Shown in pieces: positions 1 through 8,065 of a DNA stretch of 64,000 nucleotides (within the stretch, counting starts at the first letter, position 1; each line of letters starts with the position of its first letter). This DNA comes from CAVROP01 sp050012175 (lineage in GTDB: Bacteria; Acidobacteriota; Terriglobia; UBA7540). The DNA lies in the NCBI GenBank assembly GCA_050012175.1, contig JBEKHR010000002.1, positions 62,001 through 126,000 of the forward strand, given 5' to 3'. The notes beneath the pieces were generated by a model. It worked only from the letters and a program-made list of their open reading frames with translations, did no database searches and was not told where the DNA came from. Both the position numbers and the translations under genes were made by a program.

Positions 1-479
1 GTGAGTGGCGTGCCCAGATTGAGGCGTGTTGTCTCCTTGTAGTTTTCCGAGTCGATGAAAACGATTTGTCCTTTTGCCGGCTCGAGGATAAAAGCCCGGC
101 GCCCCTGCGGTGAAAAGACAAGGTCACGTGCGCCTTCCCCAATGCGGAGCTTCCTCACAACCCGCAGCCCGGGGAACTCCACTACGCTGATTTCGCCGGA
201 GGCCGATATTACCCATAATTCCTCGCGCTGCGGCCTCACCAACACCCGTTCAGGACGGGCCGCGAAAGCCACCGTTGCCAGCACGCGGAATTTCGCCAGA
301 TTAACTTCGGCGAGAGTCGAACTCTGCTTGTTGACGACGAAGGCGGCGTAGGCCTTGGGTGGGGCGGGCCGCCGGCGGCACCCGCTTGAAAACACCGCGA
401 AACAAACCAGTACGACCGCGAGGAGTCGGGGAATGCAAGGAGACGAGAATTCGTTTCGCGCGCTGGATCGTTTCATCAT
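1..479 (-). CDS. Lipoprotein beta-propeller, 3' part outside the window
   Basis: Reading the minus strand from 479 gives an open frame that leaves the window at base 1, so about 159 residues of the N-terminal part are visible. The start is ATG ATG AAA CGA (479 or 476). A hydrophobic stretch (LLAVVLVCFAVFSSGC) ends in a cysteine that fits a lipobox, so the mature protein is probably a membrane-anchored lipoprotein. The following sequence has YVTN/40-residue beta-propeller blades (VLVRPQREELWVISASG, then LVFSPQGRRAFILEP). It lies 9 bp downstream of the aminotransferase stop and is probably the last seen member of the cytochrome-locus transcript. A role as a binding or electron-transfer accessory protein is possible but not shown. 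Confidence 0.72.
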   Translation of the reverse strand, partial: MMKRSSARNEFSSPCIPRLLAVVLVCFAVFSSGCRRRPAPPKAYAAFVVNKQSSTLAEVNLAKFRVLATVAFAARPERVLVRPQREELWVISASGEISVVEFPGLRVVRKLRIGEGARDLVFSPQGRRAFILEPAKGQIVFIDSENYKETTRLNLGTPL

Positions 480-488
480 TGAGGAACC

Positions 489-1664
489 TCAGGCGGAGCT
501 GGCCACGCGTGTGAGGATTCTCGCTATCCCTTCTTCAAAGACCTCCGGTTTGGTCAACAGGCTTATCACCAAATTCCCCTCCGAGCTGAAATCGAAGAAA
601 TGGCCGGGATGAACGAGCACGCCGTCTTTGCTGGCAAGTTCCATCGCCCACTCCTCGTCCGTTCGAATCGAGGGAAGCCGCAAGATGGCATACCATCCCC
701 CTTCCACCACCAGCCGGCTTACAGGCTGGCCCGAGGCGAGTCGCGCGTCGAGCAACTTAAGATTGGACGTCACTCGTTCCAGTATCTGTGGCTGAAGCGT
801 TCGGCGTGTCTCGAGCAAGCCTGGTAATGCCAGCGCCAGGGGCGCACTCACGGAGAGGTACGTGTCGGCGATGATCTCCATGCGGGCCAGAGCGCTTCGC
901 AAAAGTTCCGGAGGTCCGTTCAGGACCAGCCAAGCAAGCTTCATCTGCGGCAAGGCGGAGATTTTCGAGAGGCCGCTCAGCGTGCAAGTGAGCGCTTCCG
1001 TGACGGCGGCGTGGCTTACGACGCGCTGCGGATCCGCTCCAAAGGGATAGTCGGCAAAGACCTCGTCGGCAACCAGAGCCATGTCGTGCCACTGGCAGAA
1101 GGTGAGAAGCTCAGCAAGTTCGCGCCGCCGAATAAATGACCCGGTGGGATTGTTGGGATGGACCACCAGGATGGCGCGAGTGCGAGCGTCCAGGCGCTTT
1201 TCGATCGTGGGCAAATCAATCTGCCAGCCTTGGTCGTAAATCAGGGGATAAGCGACAACCCCAACATCATTCAATCCGGCCAGGAAGTCAAAAAGGGGGT
1301 AGCTGGGCTGCGGCACCAGAACGGTGTCAGCCGAGTCGGCGAGAAGGCGGAAAACGTAGGAATAAGCTTCGCTGGTGCTTGTGGTCAGGAAGATCTGCCC
1401 CGGATCAAGCGCGATCCCGCGCTCGGCGTAATAGCTTGCCACCGCCTGGCGCGCGGGGAGCAAACCGCGGGGGTCGGGCTCGTAAGAAAGGGCCTGGGGA
1501 TTTGCGAGTGCCTCGAGGATTGCCTGCGTATCGAAAGCAAACCCGCAGCGCGTGGGGTTCGATTCGGTCAGGTCAAGAAGAGGAAGCCCCCTATGCCGCA
1601 GTTCTTCAATCGCTCTCGAGAGCCGATTCAGAGTGAGTGGCCAATTGGTACGGGATGCAAACAT
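489..1664 (-). CDS. PLP-dependent aminotransferase, class I/II
   Basis: The protein is a fold-type I aminotransferase of about 391 residues, the normal length for the family. Visible signatures, numbered from the chosen start, are NNPTG at 171-175, DEVFADY at 200-206 and SGLSK at 230-234, with Lys234 the expected PLP lysine. The frame stays open upstream to 1910, but that extension is translated from an inverted repeat (1696-1855) and has no family similarity, so I place the start at ATG 1664 (MFASRTN). No strong ribosome binding site is visible there. It would transfer an amino group between an amino acid and a 2-oxo acid in the cytoplasm; the substrate cannot be read from sequence. Its place downstream of multiheme cytochrome genes is unexpected. 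Confidence 0.85.
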   Translation of the reverse strand: MFASRTNWPLTLNRLSRAIEELRHRGLPLLDLTESNPTRCGFAFDTQAILEALANPQALSYEPDPRGLLPARQAVASYYAERGIALDPGQIFLTTSTSEAYSYVFRLLADSADTVLVPQPSYPLFDFLAGLNDVGVVAYPLIYDQGWQIDLPTIEKRLDARTRAILVVHPNNPTGSFIRRRELAELLTFCQWHDMALVADEVFADYPFGADPQRVVSHAAVTEALTCTLSGLSKISALPQMKLAWLVLNGPPELLRSALARMEIIADTYLSVSAPLALALPGLLETRRTLQPQILERVTSNLKLLDARLASGQPVSRLVVEGGWYAILRLPSIRTDEEWAMELASKDGVLVHPGHFFDFSSEGNLVISLLTKPEVFEEGIARILTRVASSA

Positions 1665-1695
1665 GGCATTAAGGACAGTGGTCAGTTGTCCGCAC

Positions 1696-1855
1696 GTAGC
1701 GCAGACCTGCTTTTTAGGTCTGCGGCTTTTCAGATCGTATAGAAACAGCGGCCAGAACCGCGACATGCCGGCAATTTCTCTGGCCCTGCGCCCGTGGGCA
1801 GGACCGAACGTCGACAGGCCAAAAGCCGCAGACCTAAAAAACAGGTCTGCGCTAC
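1696..1855. repeat. Inverted pair of REP-like hairpins
   Basis: Two 35-nt arms (1696-1730 and 1821-1855) are reverse complements with one mismatch, separated by 90 bp. Each arm is itself a hairpin, with stem GCAGACCT/AGGTCTGC and a 7-nt loop. This is the layout of paired REP elements (BIME-like). It lies between the aminotransferase and the TIM-barrel gene and explains the spurious upstream extension of the aminotransferase frame. Confidence 0.8.
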
Positions 1856-1864
1856 CCCCTCGCT

Positions 1865-2833
1865 TCAGACATTGACCGATTTCAATACCCTGAACAATCC
1901 CTCCAGGCACTCGCGCGTGCTTTCCACCTTATTCCCATCGGGGCGCGAGTAGGCGGTCTCCAAAGACATCGTCCCATCATAACCGTCGTTGCGCAAGGCT
2001 GCGAACTGCCCGCGGAAATCGATCAAACCTTCACCCACAGGAACGTACTGAAGCTTTCCTGTGGCGGGGTCTTTCTTTACATCCTTGATGTGCATATGGA
2101 GGAAAAGTCCGCGGACTTGGCGATACCCATCGGGGTAGGGAACCTCGCCGAGGCTGACTGCGTTGCAAGGGTCCCACATGCCTCGCAAGTAGGGCGAATT
2201 GATTTCCCGAAGCATCCGGCCCAGCTCTTTCCCAGTCCCAATGTTGCATTCGTGCTCATTTTCAAGGAGCAAAGTGATCTTGTTTTGAGCTGCAAGCGCG
2301 GCTGCTTTGGCCAGGCGCTCGCGGACGTAGGGGAAAGCCTTATCCGGTTCCTCCACTCTCCAATAACTGAAGACTCTCACCTTTGAAGTGCCGAAGAATC
2401 GGGCGAGCTTGAACACCCCGCGCAGCAGACTCTCTGTGTCCTTATCCGTCAGGTCAGCGACCATGAAAGTGTCACTTAAATTGGGGTGCGGAGAAGGCAT
2501 CCCGGGCAAGTGATATTTGAAAATCGGCGAAGCAATCTCCGAGACCTTCAAGCGATGCCGTTCGATCAACTGTTTGGCGCGGTCCAACTCCTCCTGGGAA
2601 AGCTTTACCACGTTCTTCTGCCAGAGGTCTCGCAGCTCGCAATAGGCCAGAGATTGGCTTGAAATGAAGTCCAGAGCCTTCTTGAAGTCCTCCGTCAGCT
2701 CGTCCGTGATGATGCCGAGTTTGGATGTGAATAATTCTTTCGCCCGTCCCACGGGGGTAAACATCAGTTCAAAACCTGACCCGAGCAGCGCCGATAGGGA
2801 AAGAAAGCTCCTGCGTGTCAAAGTCCAAGCCAT
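1865..2833 (-). CDS. Tat-exported sugar isomerase/epimerase-like TIM-barrel protein
   Basis: The protein of about 322 residues fits the xylose-isomerase-like TIM-barrel superfamily (sugar phosphate isomerase/epimerase, hydroxypyruvate isomerase-like). Metal-site-like segments include LLLENEHECN, RGMWDPCNAV, LFLHMHIKD and the C-terminal MSLETAY. The N-terminus MAWTLTRRSFLSLSALLGSG is a twin-arginine signal, so the enzyme is probably exported folded. I prefer ATG 2833 over ATG 2848 because GGAGGG lies 7 nt before it. It starts 19 bp after the five-heme cytochrome stop and is probably cotranscribed with it. Substrate and reaction are unknown; many exported members of this superfamily in Acidobacteriota and Planctomycetota are uncharacterised. 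Confidence 0.8.
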   Translation of the reverse strand: MAWTLTRRSFLSLSALLGSGFELMFTPVGRAKELFTSKLGIITDELTEDFKKALDFISSQSLAYCELRDLWQKNVVKLSQEELDRAKQLIERHRLKVSEIASPIFKYHLPGMPSPHPNLSDTFMVADLTDKDTESLLRGVFKLARFFGTSKVRVFSYWRVEEPDKAFPYVRERLAKAAALAAQNKITLLLENEHECNIGTGKELGRMLREINSPYLRGMWDPCNAVSLGEVPYPDGYRQVRGLFLHMHIKDVKKDPATGKLQYVPVGEGLIDFRGQFAALRNDGYDGTMSLETAYSRPDGNKVESTRECLEGLFRVLKSVNV

Positions 2834-2852
2834 GAGGGAACCCTCCATTCTT

Positions 2853-3962
2853 CTATTGGACCAGGCGCGTGAGCTCCAGGAACGTAACCTTCTGCTGCGC
2901 CTCGGTGGTGGCTAGAGGGGAGTAATAATAGTAGAGGCTGGCCTTCACTCGCGTCTGAGTTCCCCGCGGTATTGGGAAGGAGAACGTCTCGGTCTTGGTC
3001 TCGCTGGGCGCCAGGCGCGTGTCCGTCACGACCCGGGCGCCCTTGATGAATACTAGATCCTCACGATTCAGGATGGCGCCACTTCGGTCTGCCACAGTGC
3101 GGCGGTAGATCCGTTGCTCGCTGAAATGACGACCGGCCAAGGAATCGGCGTCGAGTTCCAGTATCAGTTGACGCAATGATGACCCCGTGGGCACGTAGTG
3201 TCCCGCACCACGATTGGTCAGCTTGACGACAACCCGTAGCTGGTCACCTTCTCTGGTGGTGGAGAGGTCAGCTTTGATGGCCTTGTTCAATTGCTGGATG
3301 GAATGGCCGCCAGGAATCTCGTGGAGATTGAGCGTCAGCATTGCCGATCGTTTAACCCGGGGATCGACCACATCTCCCGCGATGCGGTACATATGGCATG
3401 TTTGGCACCCTATTTCGCTTTTTCCGTAGGTGCTGTTCTTCCACTCGGAGTACGTCGCCAGGACCGGAAAGCCTTGCGAGTTCGAGTATTCGTGGCAGGT
3501 GATGCAGGCCAGCGAAGAGGTATGCAGCGGCGAGAAGCGCGTCCCGTGAGCGGGCGAAGACAAGTCTTTGGAGGGCCCGCTTTTCACCAGCGTGAACTCT
3601 ACTTTGGCCTTCGGGTTGCCGCCAGTTGTCGTAACCTCCTGGATGGAATGACAGTAGTCGCAGGTGACTCCTTCCCAGCTCACCTTTCTGCTCAGTTCAA
3701 GATCTCCCGTCAGAACAGCTACTGGGGCGTGACAGGCGAGGCAGTTCTTGCGGGCCTGGACACCGAAATCCGCCTCGGCTAGCTTCAGAGCATCCTGAAA
3801 GAGCCGACTCTCCATCGCGGTTGCATGGGCCGATCTCTTCCAACCGTCATAGATGGCGCGGTGGCAGTCGCCGCACAGCTCTGCGCTGCTTGGCGGTTTC
3901 AGATCAGCGGCCATGGCTGTCGTGCAGAAAAACACGAGCAAAGCGCACGTTTCTCTGCGCAT
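2853..3962 (-). CDS. Five-heme c-type cytochrome (cytochrome c554-like)
   Basis: The 369-residue protein has an N-terminal signal peptide (cleavage near AMAA) and five CXXCH motifs: CGDCH, CLACH, CDYCH, CITCH and CQTCH. The spacing and the opening segment SSAELCGDCHRAIYDGW resemble the cytochrome c554 family. The C-terminal third (from about residue 220) has no heme motif and looks beta-rich, with GAGHYVPTGSSLRQLIL. The start at 3962 is supported by GGGAGGTG just upstream. It is periplasmic and would carry electrons. It lies between a seven-heme cytochrome gene and a TIM-barrel gene on the same strand. The redox partner is unknown. Confidence 0.88.
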   Translation of the reverse strand: MRRETCALLVFFCTTAMAADLKPPSSAELCGDCHRAIYDGWKRSAHATAMESRLFQDALKLAEADFGVQARKNCLACHAPVAVLTGDLELSRKVSWEGVTCDYCHSIQEVTTTGGNPKAKVEFTLVKSGPSKDLSSPAHGTRFSPLHTSSLACITCHEYSNSQGFPVLATYSEWKNSTYGKSEIGCQTCHMYRIAGDVVDPRVKRSAMLTLNLHEIPGGHSIQQLNKAIKADLSTTREGDQLRVVVKLTNRGAGHYVPTGSSLRQLILELDADSLAGRHFSEQRIYRRTVADRSGAILNREDLVFIKGARVVTDTRLAPSETKTETFSFPIPRGTQTRVKASLYYYYSPLATTEAQQKVTFLELTRLVQ

Positions 3963-4192
3963 TGGTCACCTCCCGGTGAGTGGACTTCATGGGTATCATA
4001 GAACATTTCCAGCAACCTTAGCGGCGGCTTGTCAGGAGGCGGAGGCCAATCCAGGGTGGCCGGGTCGATAGCAGAAGACCGGCGCCGCCTTTCGCTTGTT
4101 TCCCCCTACGGCAAGGAGCGGCGTTGTCCACAGGGTTGTGAGGATGGCTACATATTTAAGGCCAATTGCATTTGACTTCCGCAACCTGGGTC

Positions 4193-5044
4193 TCATGGTT
4201 TCACCATCAATCCAGATTGTATCGGGAGATTCGGCGTGCGCTGGGATAGCGGCTCCGCCGGCGGCTGTAGTTGGCTTTTGATCTTTGTTCCCTTTTGCTC
4301 TTCAATAGCCCGGTGGCACGCGTCGCAGACGTCCCCGCCCCCTTTTGCCGAAACGAGGAGGTTCTGTAGCGTCGACGCATGAGGGGCGTGGCAACTCAGG
4401 CACGACATCCTTTCTCCCCTGTGCAGCGGATCCGCTGCTTCGGCAACTGGATGAGTCGCCCGGGGGTGTCCGAAACGCAGGGTGGGATCAAGCTTAATCT
4501 TCGGAATTGCTTCGAAATCGGCCTTTGAGATTTTTTGTAAGCTGAAGAGGGTTACCGCATCCGCCGTGCCGCGTTTAGGCGCGTGGCACTCAAGGCAGAG
4601 CGAATTCCCCGCAGCCCGTGTCTGTGCCTTGAATTCCGAGGAATGTGGATCATGGCAGGTAAGGCATTGGCCGTTCTTATAGGGACCGTGAAGCACGGGG
4701 TCTTTCCTGGTCTCATGACACTTGGCACACAGGGCGCCTCCGGTAGCGACCAAGGTGATCGTTGTTTTGTTCTTTTCAGAGATGGCTTGATGGCAGTTCT
4801 CACAACCCATCCCAACCGCCGAGTGGACGAACTTGCCTTCTTTCTTCTCAGGATGGCAGGTTAAGCATGTCTGAGACTTGATGTCCTTTGGTTCAATGAA
4901 GGGATGCTCGATAGGTTCTTCAGCACAGACTTGAAAAGGTGGTAGGAGAAAGATAGCTAAGAGCAACAAATGGAGGGTCAGGTTGACCTTCTGAGGGTTT
5001 ACTGACCGTTTTGCCGATGCTAATGATGTTGCCACGAGGGTCAA
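4193..5044 (-). CDS. Seven-heme cytochrome with doubled CXXCH modules
   Basis: The 283-residue protein has seven CXXCH motifs (CLTCH, CENCH, CAKCH, CLTCH, CLECH, CLSCH, CDACH), arranged as the doubled-CXXCH modules of multiheme electron carriers. A hydrophobic segment LHLLLLAIFLLPPFQVCA is a signal peptide. The start is probably TTG 5044, preceded closely by GGAGG; no ATG is available. It is separated from the five-heme gene by 230 bp and from the barrel gene by 421 bp, so it may have its own promoter. The likely role is a periplasmic wire between the inner membrane and the decaheme cytochrome/barrel pair, inferred from context. Confidence 0.85.
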   Translation of the reverse strand: MTLVATSLASAKRSVNPQKVNLTLHLLLLAIFLLPPFQVCAEEPIEHPFIEPKDIKSQTCLTCHPEKKEGKFVHSAVGMGCENCHQAISEKNKTTITLVATGGALCAKCHETRKDPVLHGPYKNGQCLTCHDPHSSEFKAQTRAAGNSLCLECHAPKRGTADAVTLFSLQKISKADFEAIPKIKLDPTLRFGHPRATHPVAEAADPLHRGERMSCLSCHAPHASTLQNLLVSAKGGGDVCDACHRAIEEQKGTKIKSQLQPPAEPLSQRTPNLPIQSGLMVKP

Positions 5045-5465
5045 GAGCCTCCGACCTCCTATTGGACAGCAAAGATGTCTCCATTGTTAGTTTCTTCCAA
5101 CCTGCGACTCTAGAGGTAAGTTAATGTGAACGAACTTGTTACGAGCATTAAGGTAAGGCCTCGCCTCTTTACTTGTCTTAAGCAGAATGAAATCGCCCCC
5201 GATCACTTCCTTGTTCAGCAAACCTGGCTCCAACACTCATTAGTGCGACTACTGCCAGACACAAAAGTAATGTGCGTGGTCACGTTGGTCTGCGTCCATG
5301 TGTCTCGCTTCGTAACAAAGATCACCGGAATGAGCAGCCTGTCCAACTTGGTTTCAACGGGCATTTCCGCAAGGGCCACCTGCCACCCTCGCGCCGATCC
5401 TGACAGATTCGGGAGCGCGGGATCCGGGGAGGGAATGGTCGATCCCCTGCCCGGAGACCAACAGT
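5045..5465. other. Gene-free spacer between barrel and seven-heme genes
   Basis: No convincing coding frame is visible on either strand; the open frames here lack family features. Besides the hairpin annotated at 5424-5454, I see only the upstream region of the seven-heme gene, which is AT-richer near 5090-5180. Confidence 0.5.
5424..5454 (-). terminator. Hairpin after the barrel gene
   Basis: CCGGGGAGGG (5424-5433) pairs with CCCTGCCCGG (5445-5454) at 9 of 10 positions around an 11-nt loop. It lies 11 bp beyond the stop of the barrel gene in the direction of transcription. No T-run follows, so it could end transcription weakly or protect the mRNA 3' end rather than act as a classical intrinsic terminator. 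Confidence 0.4.
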
Positions 5466-8051
5466 CTAGAACTGGTATTCGATTGTGGCCGACATGACGT
5501 TGACCCGGTATGAAGGCTGATCCACGCCCATGAAGATGTACCTGGCCGCCGAGGGATCGCCGACGACGAAACCCGGATAGAAGGAGCTGGGCTGCGGTAT
5601 TCCAACGTTCGCAGTCGCACTGGGACAGCCCGTGACCGGTGCCGCCGTTGTGCCTATGCAACCCATGTAGGGAGTCATGGCGGAAGTCTGGTAGTCCCTG
5701 TTGTCGAACTGCTGGAAACGGTACTCCAGCTTCGGCATGATATTCTTCGTGAGCTTGTACTTCAAGACGATCCCGAGTTCGTGAATTCGGGTGGTCGTCT
5801 CCGGGTAGTCCTGGGGTGCGCTGGTGCCGGTAAGGACGAACTTGTCGGGGCCGGTAGTGATGGTCGGATCGCCAAGCGCGCTCGAAAAGACATTGCCCTT
5901 CCCTGCCGCCAGAGAGTAGTAGGTCGTCAGGTAGACCTTCTTCCCAAGATACAGATCCACGCCCGCAGCGTAGGTGTCAAATATGTCGTGGTACGTACTT
6001 TCCCAGTCATTATTGGCGGTGTCGCAGCCCAAGCAAGTCAGAATTGTCTGTTCACCCGAAGTCGGCGTGCGGTTCCGCGAGATCATTCTCTTGTAGTACC
6101 TCTCGTGCGTATATTCGGCAAACAGTGACACCTCCGTCGAAAGCGCGTAGCTCGCATCGAAGGTGAAGATGTACGAGAGGTCCTTCAACGCCCCATAGAG
6201 GTAGTAGGGTGCCGTGGTCGCCGCGGCGCCCGTGAGGAAGTTAAGTGGCGTGGGGCTATTGGTGCCACCGGGCCGGTTGCTGTTGGTTTGGATAGTCTGG
6301 AAGCCCCCGTCGAAGCTGAACTTCTGCACGTCGTACTCCACCGACGCATCGGCACGGTCCAGCAGCCTGGCAGCCTCGTCGAATCTGCGATGACAACGCT
6401 GGTCGGCAGTGAAAACCACGCTAACGGAGGTGCAGCTTACCGGGAGACTCGTCGTGGGGTCGCTGGCGTCCACGTCCTGGTACGCGCTCGGCGTCCGATC
6501 TTGGTGACGGTAGGCAAGCCGGAAGAGCAGGTCCTTGTGTACGCTCAGGTCGAGAGCAGAGATGAACGAGTGCTCGACCGAGTGCTCCACGTCGCGATAC
6601 GAACGGTCAAAGAATTCACCTTCGTAACCGGCCTTCAGGGAGCTCTTCTTGCCGAAGAACCAGTTGGCGGTCAGTTCGAGGTTTTTCTTGTTGTAGCCGA
6701 AAGGTTTGTTTTCCGTGGGGCTGGTTACGTCGGGGACACCGACGTCACCCGCCGAAGGCGTGAAGTCGTGCACTGGCGTGTTGTTGTTATAGTCGTAGTG
6801 GCGGTAGGCCGCCTTCAACTGGAATTTCTTCCAGGGTAAGGTGGTGAGCGTGTAGTTCATGGCCAGAGTTTGCTTGCTGCCGTCCAGACTCGGAGCTGGC
6901 AGTACCCCAAGCGAAGAGCAGGGCTGCGAACCGGTGCCGCAGGTATTGATCGCACTGTTAGTGGTATAGGGTAGGAAGGGGTCGTTTTGGCCTAGCCAGC
7001 CCGGGTTAACGCTGGCCATCAGGCGCAGGTACTTGCTCAGGTCGAACGCACCCGCAAAGTTCAAGTAGTTCGCGTGGTTATTGGGATACAGGGCCATGCG
7101 CCCGGTAAGGGGGTCGTTTGCGTCCTCGGAAGTGGCGCGGAACGGGTTGTCAAACACCAACTGACTGATGTTACTTTCGAAGAACGATCCCAGATAGCCG
7201 AGTTGCACGCCCCAGTCGTTCTTGCCGTACTCGGTGCCCACCTTGACCGTGTTGTTGAAGTAGTCGATGGGTTCCGGCAGCTCGGCGCCAGCGCCGGCGG
7301 TAGCACTTGCGCTCGGGCTGGAGTTAAGGAGCGCCCCGATCGGCCGGCTGCCGACCTCGTTCTCCCGCGAGAACATGCCCGAGATATTCCAGTCCGGGGT
7401 GACGTAATAGCTGACCGTTCCGGTTCCGGCCTTGCGCAAGATCGACGGAGTAATGAACTGCTCGCTACAGGACGGTGGCTGTGTTGCCGGGGGTATTGCT
7501 GAACCACACAGCACCTGAGTAACCATGAAATACGGCAGAGTCTTGGCAGGCGTGGCGCTTGACGATTGGGCTTGCAAGGTGGTCTTCAGCGCAAAAGGCA
7601 GGGTAAACACGCCCGGGCTGGTTTGGGTGTAGAGCGTGCGAGCGGTATTGGTGTAAATGTGCGGTATCTCGTCGTAGCGGAACTGGACCTTGAACTTGCC
7701 GTATTGGCCGAAGGTGGCCAGATAGCTTTGGTCCTTGTAGAAGGTGCTCTGCGACTGCAGGTTCACATAGTTCTTCGAGCCGAGGATGTCGTCAGAATTC
7801 ATGTAGAACCTGCGGATGAAAAAGCCGCTCCTGGTGTCGCCATATTCGTTGAATTTCGAAGTGATCACGTCAGGGCTAAACGGAAGATCCGGGCGCCCAT
7901 ACACATCGCCCCAGACATGCCGGACTCCAAACTCGACGCTCCCCTGCAATGGCGGTGCGGGCGGTGCGGGCTGTTCCTGGCTGTACAGCAGACTCGGGAC
8001 GAGCAGGAACGCGAGCAGTACCAGTGTCGTAGGCTGTCTCACCAATTTCAT
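5466..8051 (-). CDS. MtrB/PioB-family outer-membrane beta-barrel
   Basis: The protein of about 861 residues has a signal peptide (MKLVRQPTTLVLLAFLLVPS, then LLYSQEQ), long alternating beta-strand sequence throughout and a C-terminal SATIEYQF ending in Phe, typical of outer-membrane barrels. The N-terminal GSVEFGVRHVWGDVYGRP and the many Tyr/Phe-rich strands fit the decaheme-associated MtrB/PioB family. ATG 8051 is chosen because AAGGAG lies 6 nt upstream; the longer frame starts inside the cytochrome gene. It begins 14 bp after the decaheme cytochrome stop, which is the expected partner order. It would sheath the cytochrome through the outer membrane. Several cysteine pairs sit in likely loops, including one CLGC. 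Confidence 0.85.
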   Translation of the reverse strand: MKLVRQPTTLVLLAFLLVPSLLYSQEQPAPPAPPLQGSVEFGVRHVWGDVYGRPDLPFSPDVITSKFNEYGDTRSGFFIRRFYMNSDDILGSKNYVNLQSQSTFYKDQSYLATFGQYGKFKVQFRYDEIPHIYTNTARTLYTQTSPGVFTLPFALKTTLQAQSSSATPAKTLPYFMVTQVLCGSAIPPATQPPSCSEQFITPSILRKAGTGTVSYYVTPDWNISGMFSRENEVGSRPIGALLNSSPSASATAGAGAELPEPIDYFNNTVKVGTEYGKNDWGVQLGYLGSFFESNISQLVFDNPFRATSEDANDPLTGRMALYPNNHANYLNFAGAFDLSKYLRLMASVNPGWLGQNDPFLPYTTNSAINTCGTGSQPCSSLGVLPAPSLDGSKQTLAMNYTLTTLPWKKFQLKAAYRHYDYNNNTPVHDFTPSAGDVGVPDVTSPTENKPFGYNKKNLELTANWFFGKKSSLKAGYEGEFFDRSYRDVEHSVEHSFISALDLSVHKDLLFRLAYRHQDRTPSAYQDVDASDPTTSLPVSCTSVSVVFTADQRCHRRFDEAARLLDRADASVEYDVQKFSFDGGFQTIQTNSNRPGGTNSPTPLNFLTGAAATTAPYYLYGALKDLSYIFTFDASYALSTEVSLFAEYTHERYYKRMISRNRTPTSGEQTILTCLGCDTANNDWESTYHDIFDTYAAGVDLYLGKKVYLTTYYSLAAGKGNVFSSALGDPTITTGPDKFVLTGTSAPQDYPETTTRIHELGIVLKYKLTKNIMPKLEYRFQQFDNRDYQTSAMTPYMGCIGTTAAPVTGCPSATANVGIPQPSSFYPGFVVGDPSAARYIFMGVDQPSYRVNVMSATIEYQF

Positions 8052-8065
8052 TGCTCTCTCCTTAC

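Noticed and set aside
1665..1910. N-terminal extension of the aminotransferase
   Set aside because: The extra 82 codons run through the inverted REP-like repeat and have no similarity to the family.
5126..5497. A plus-strand frame of 123 codons after the barrel gene
   Set aside because: It overlaps the barrel gene's 3' end, has no ribosome binding site and no family features.
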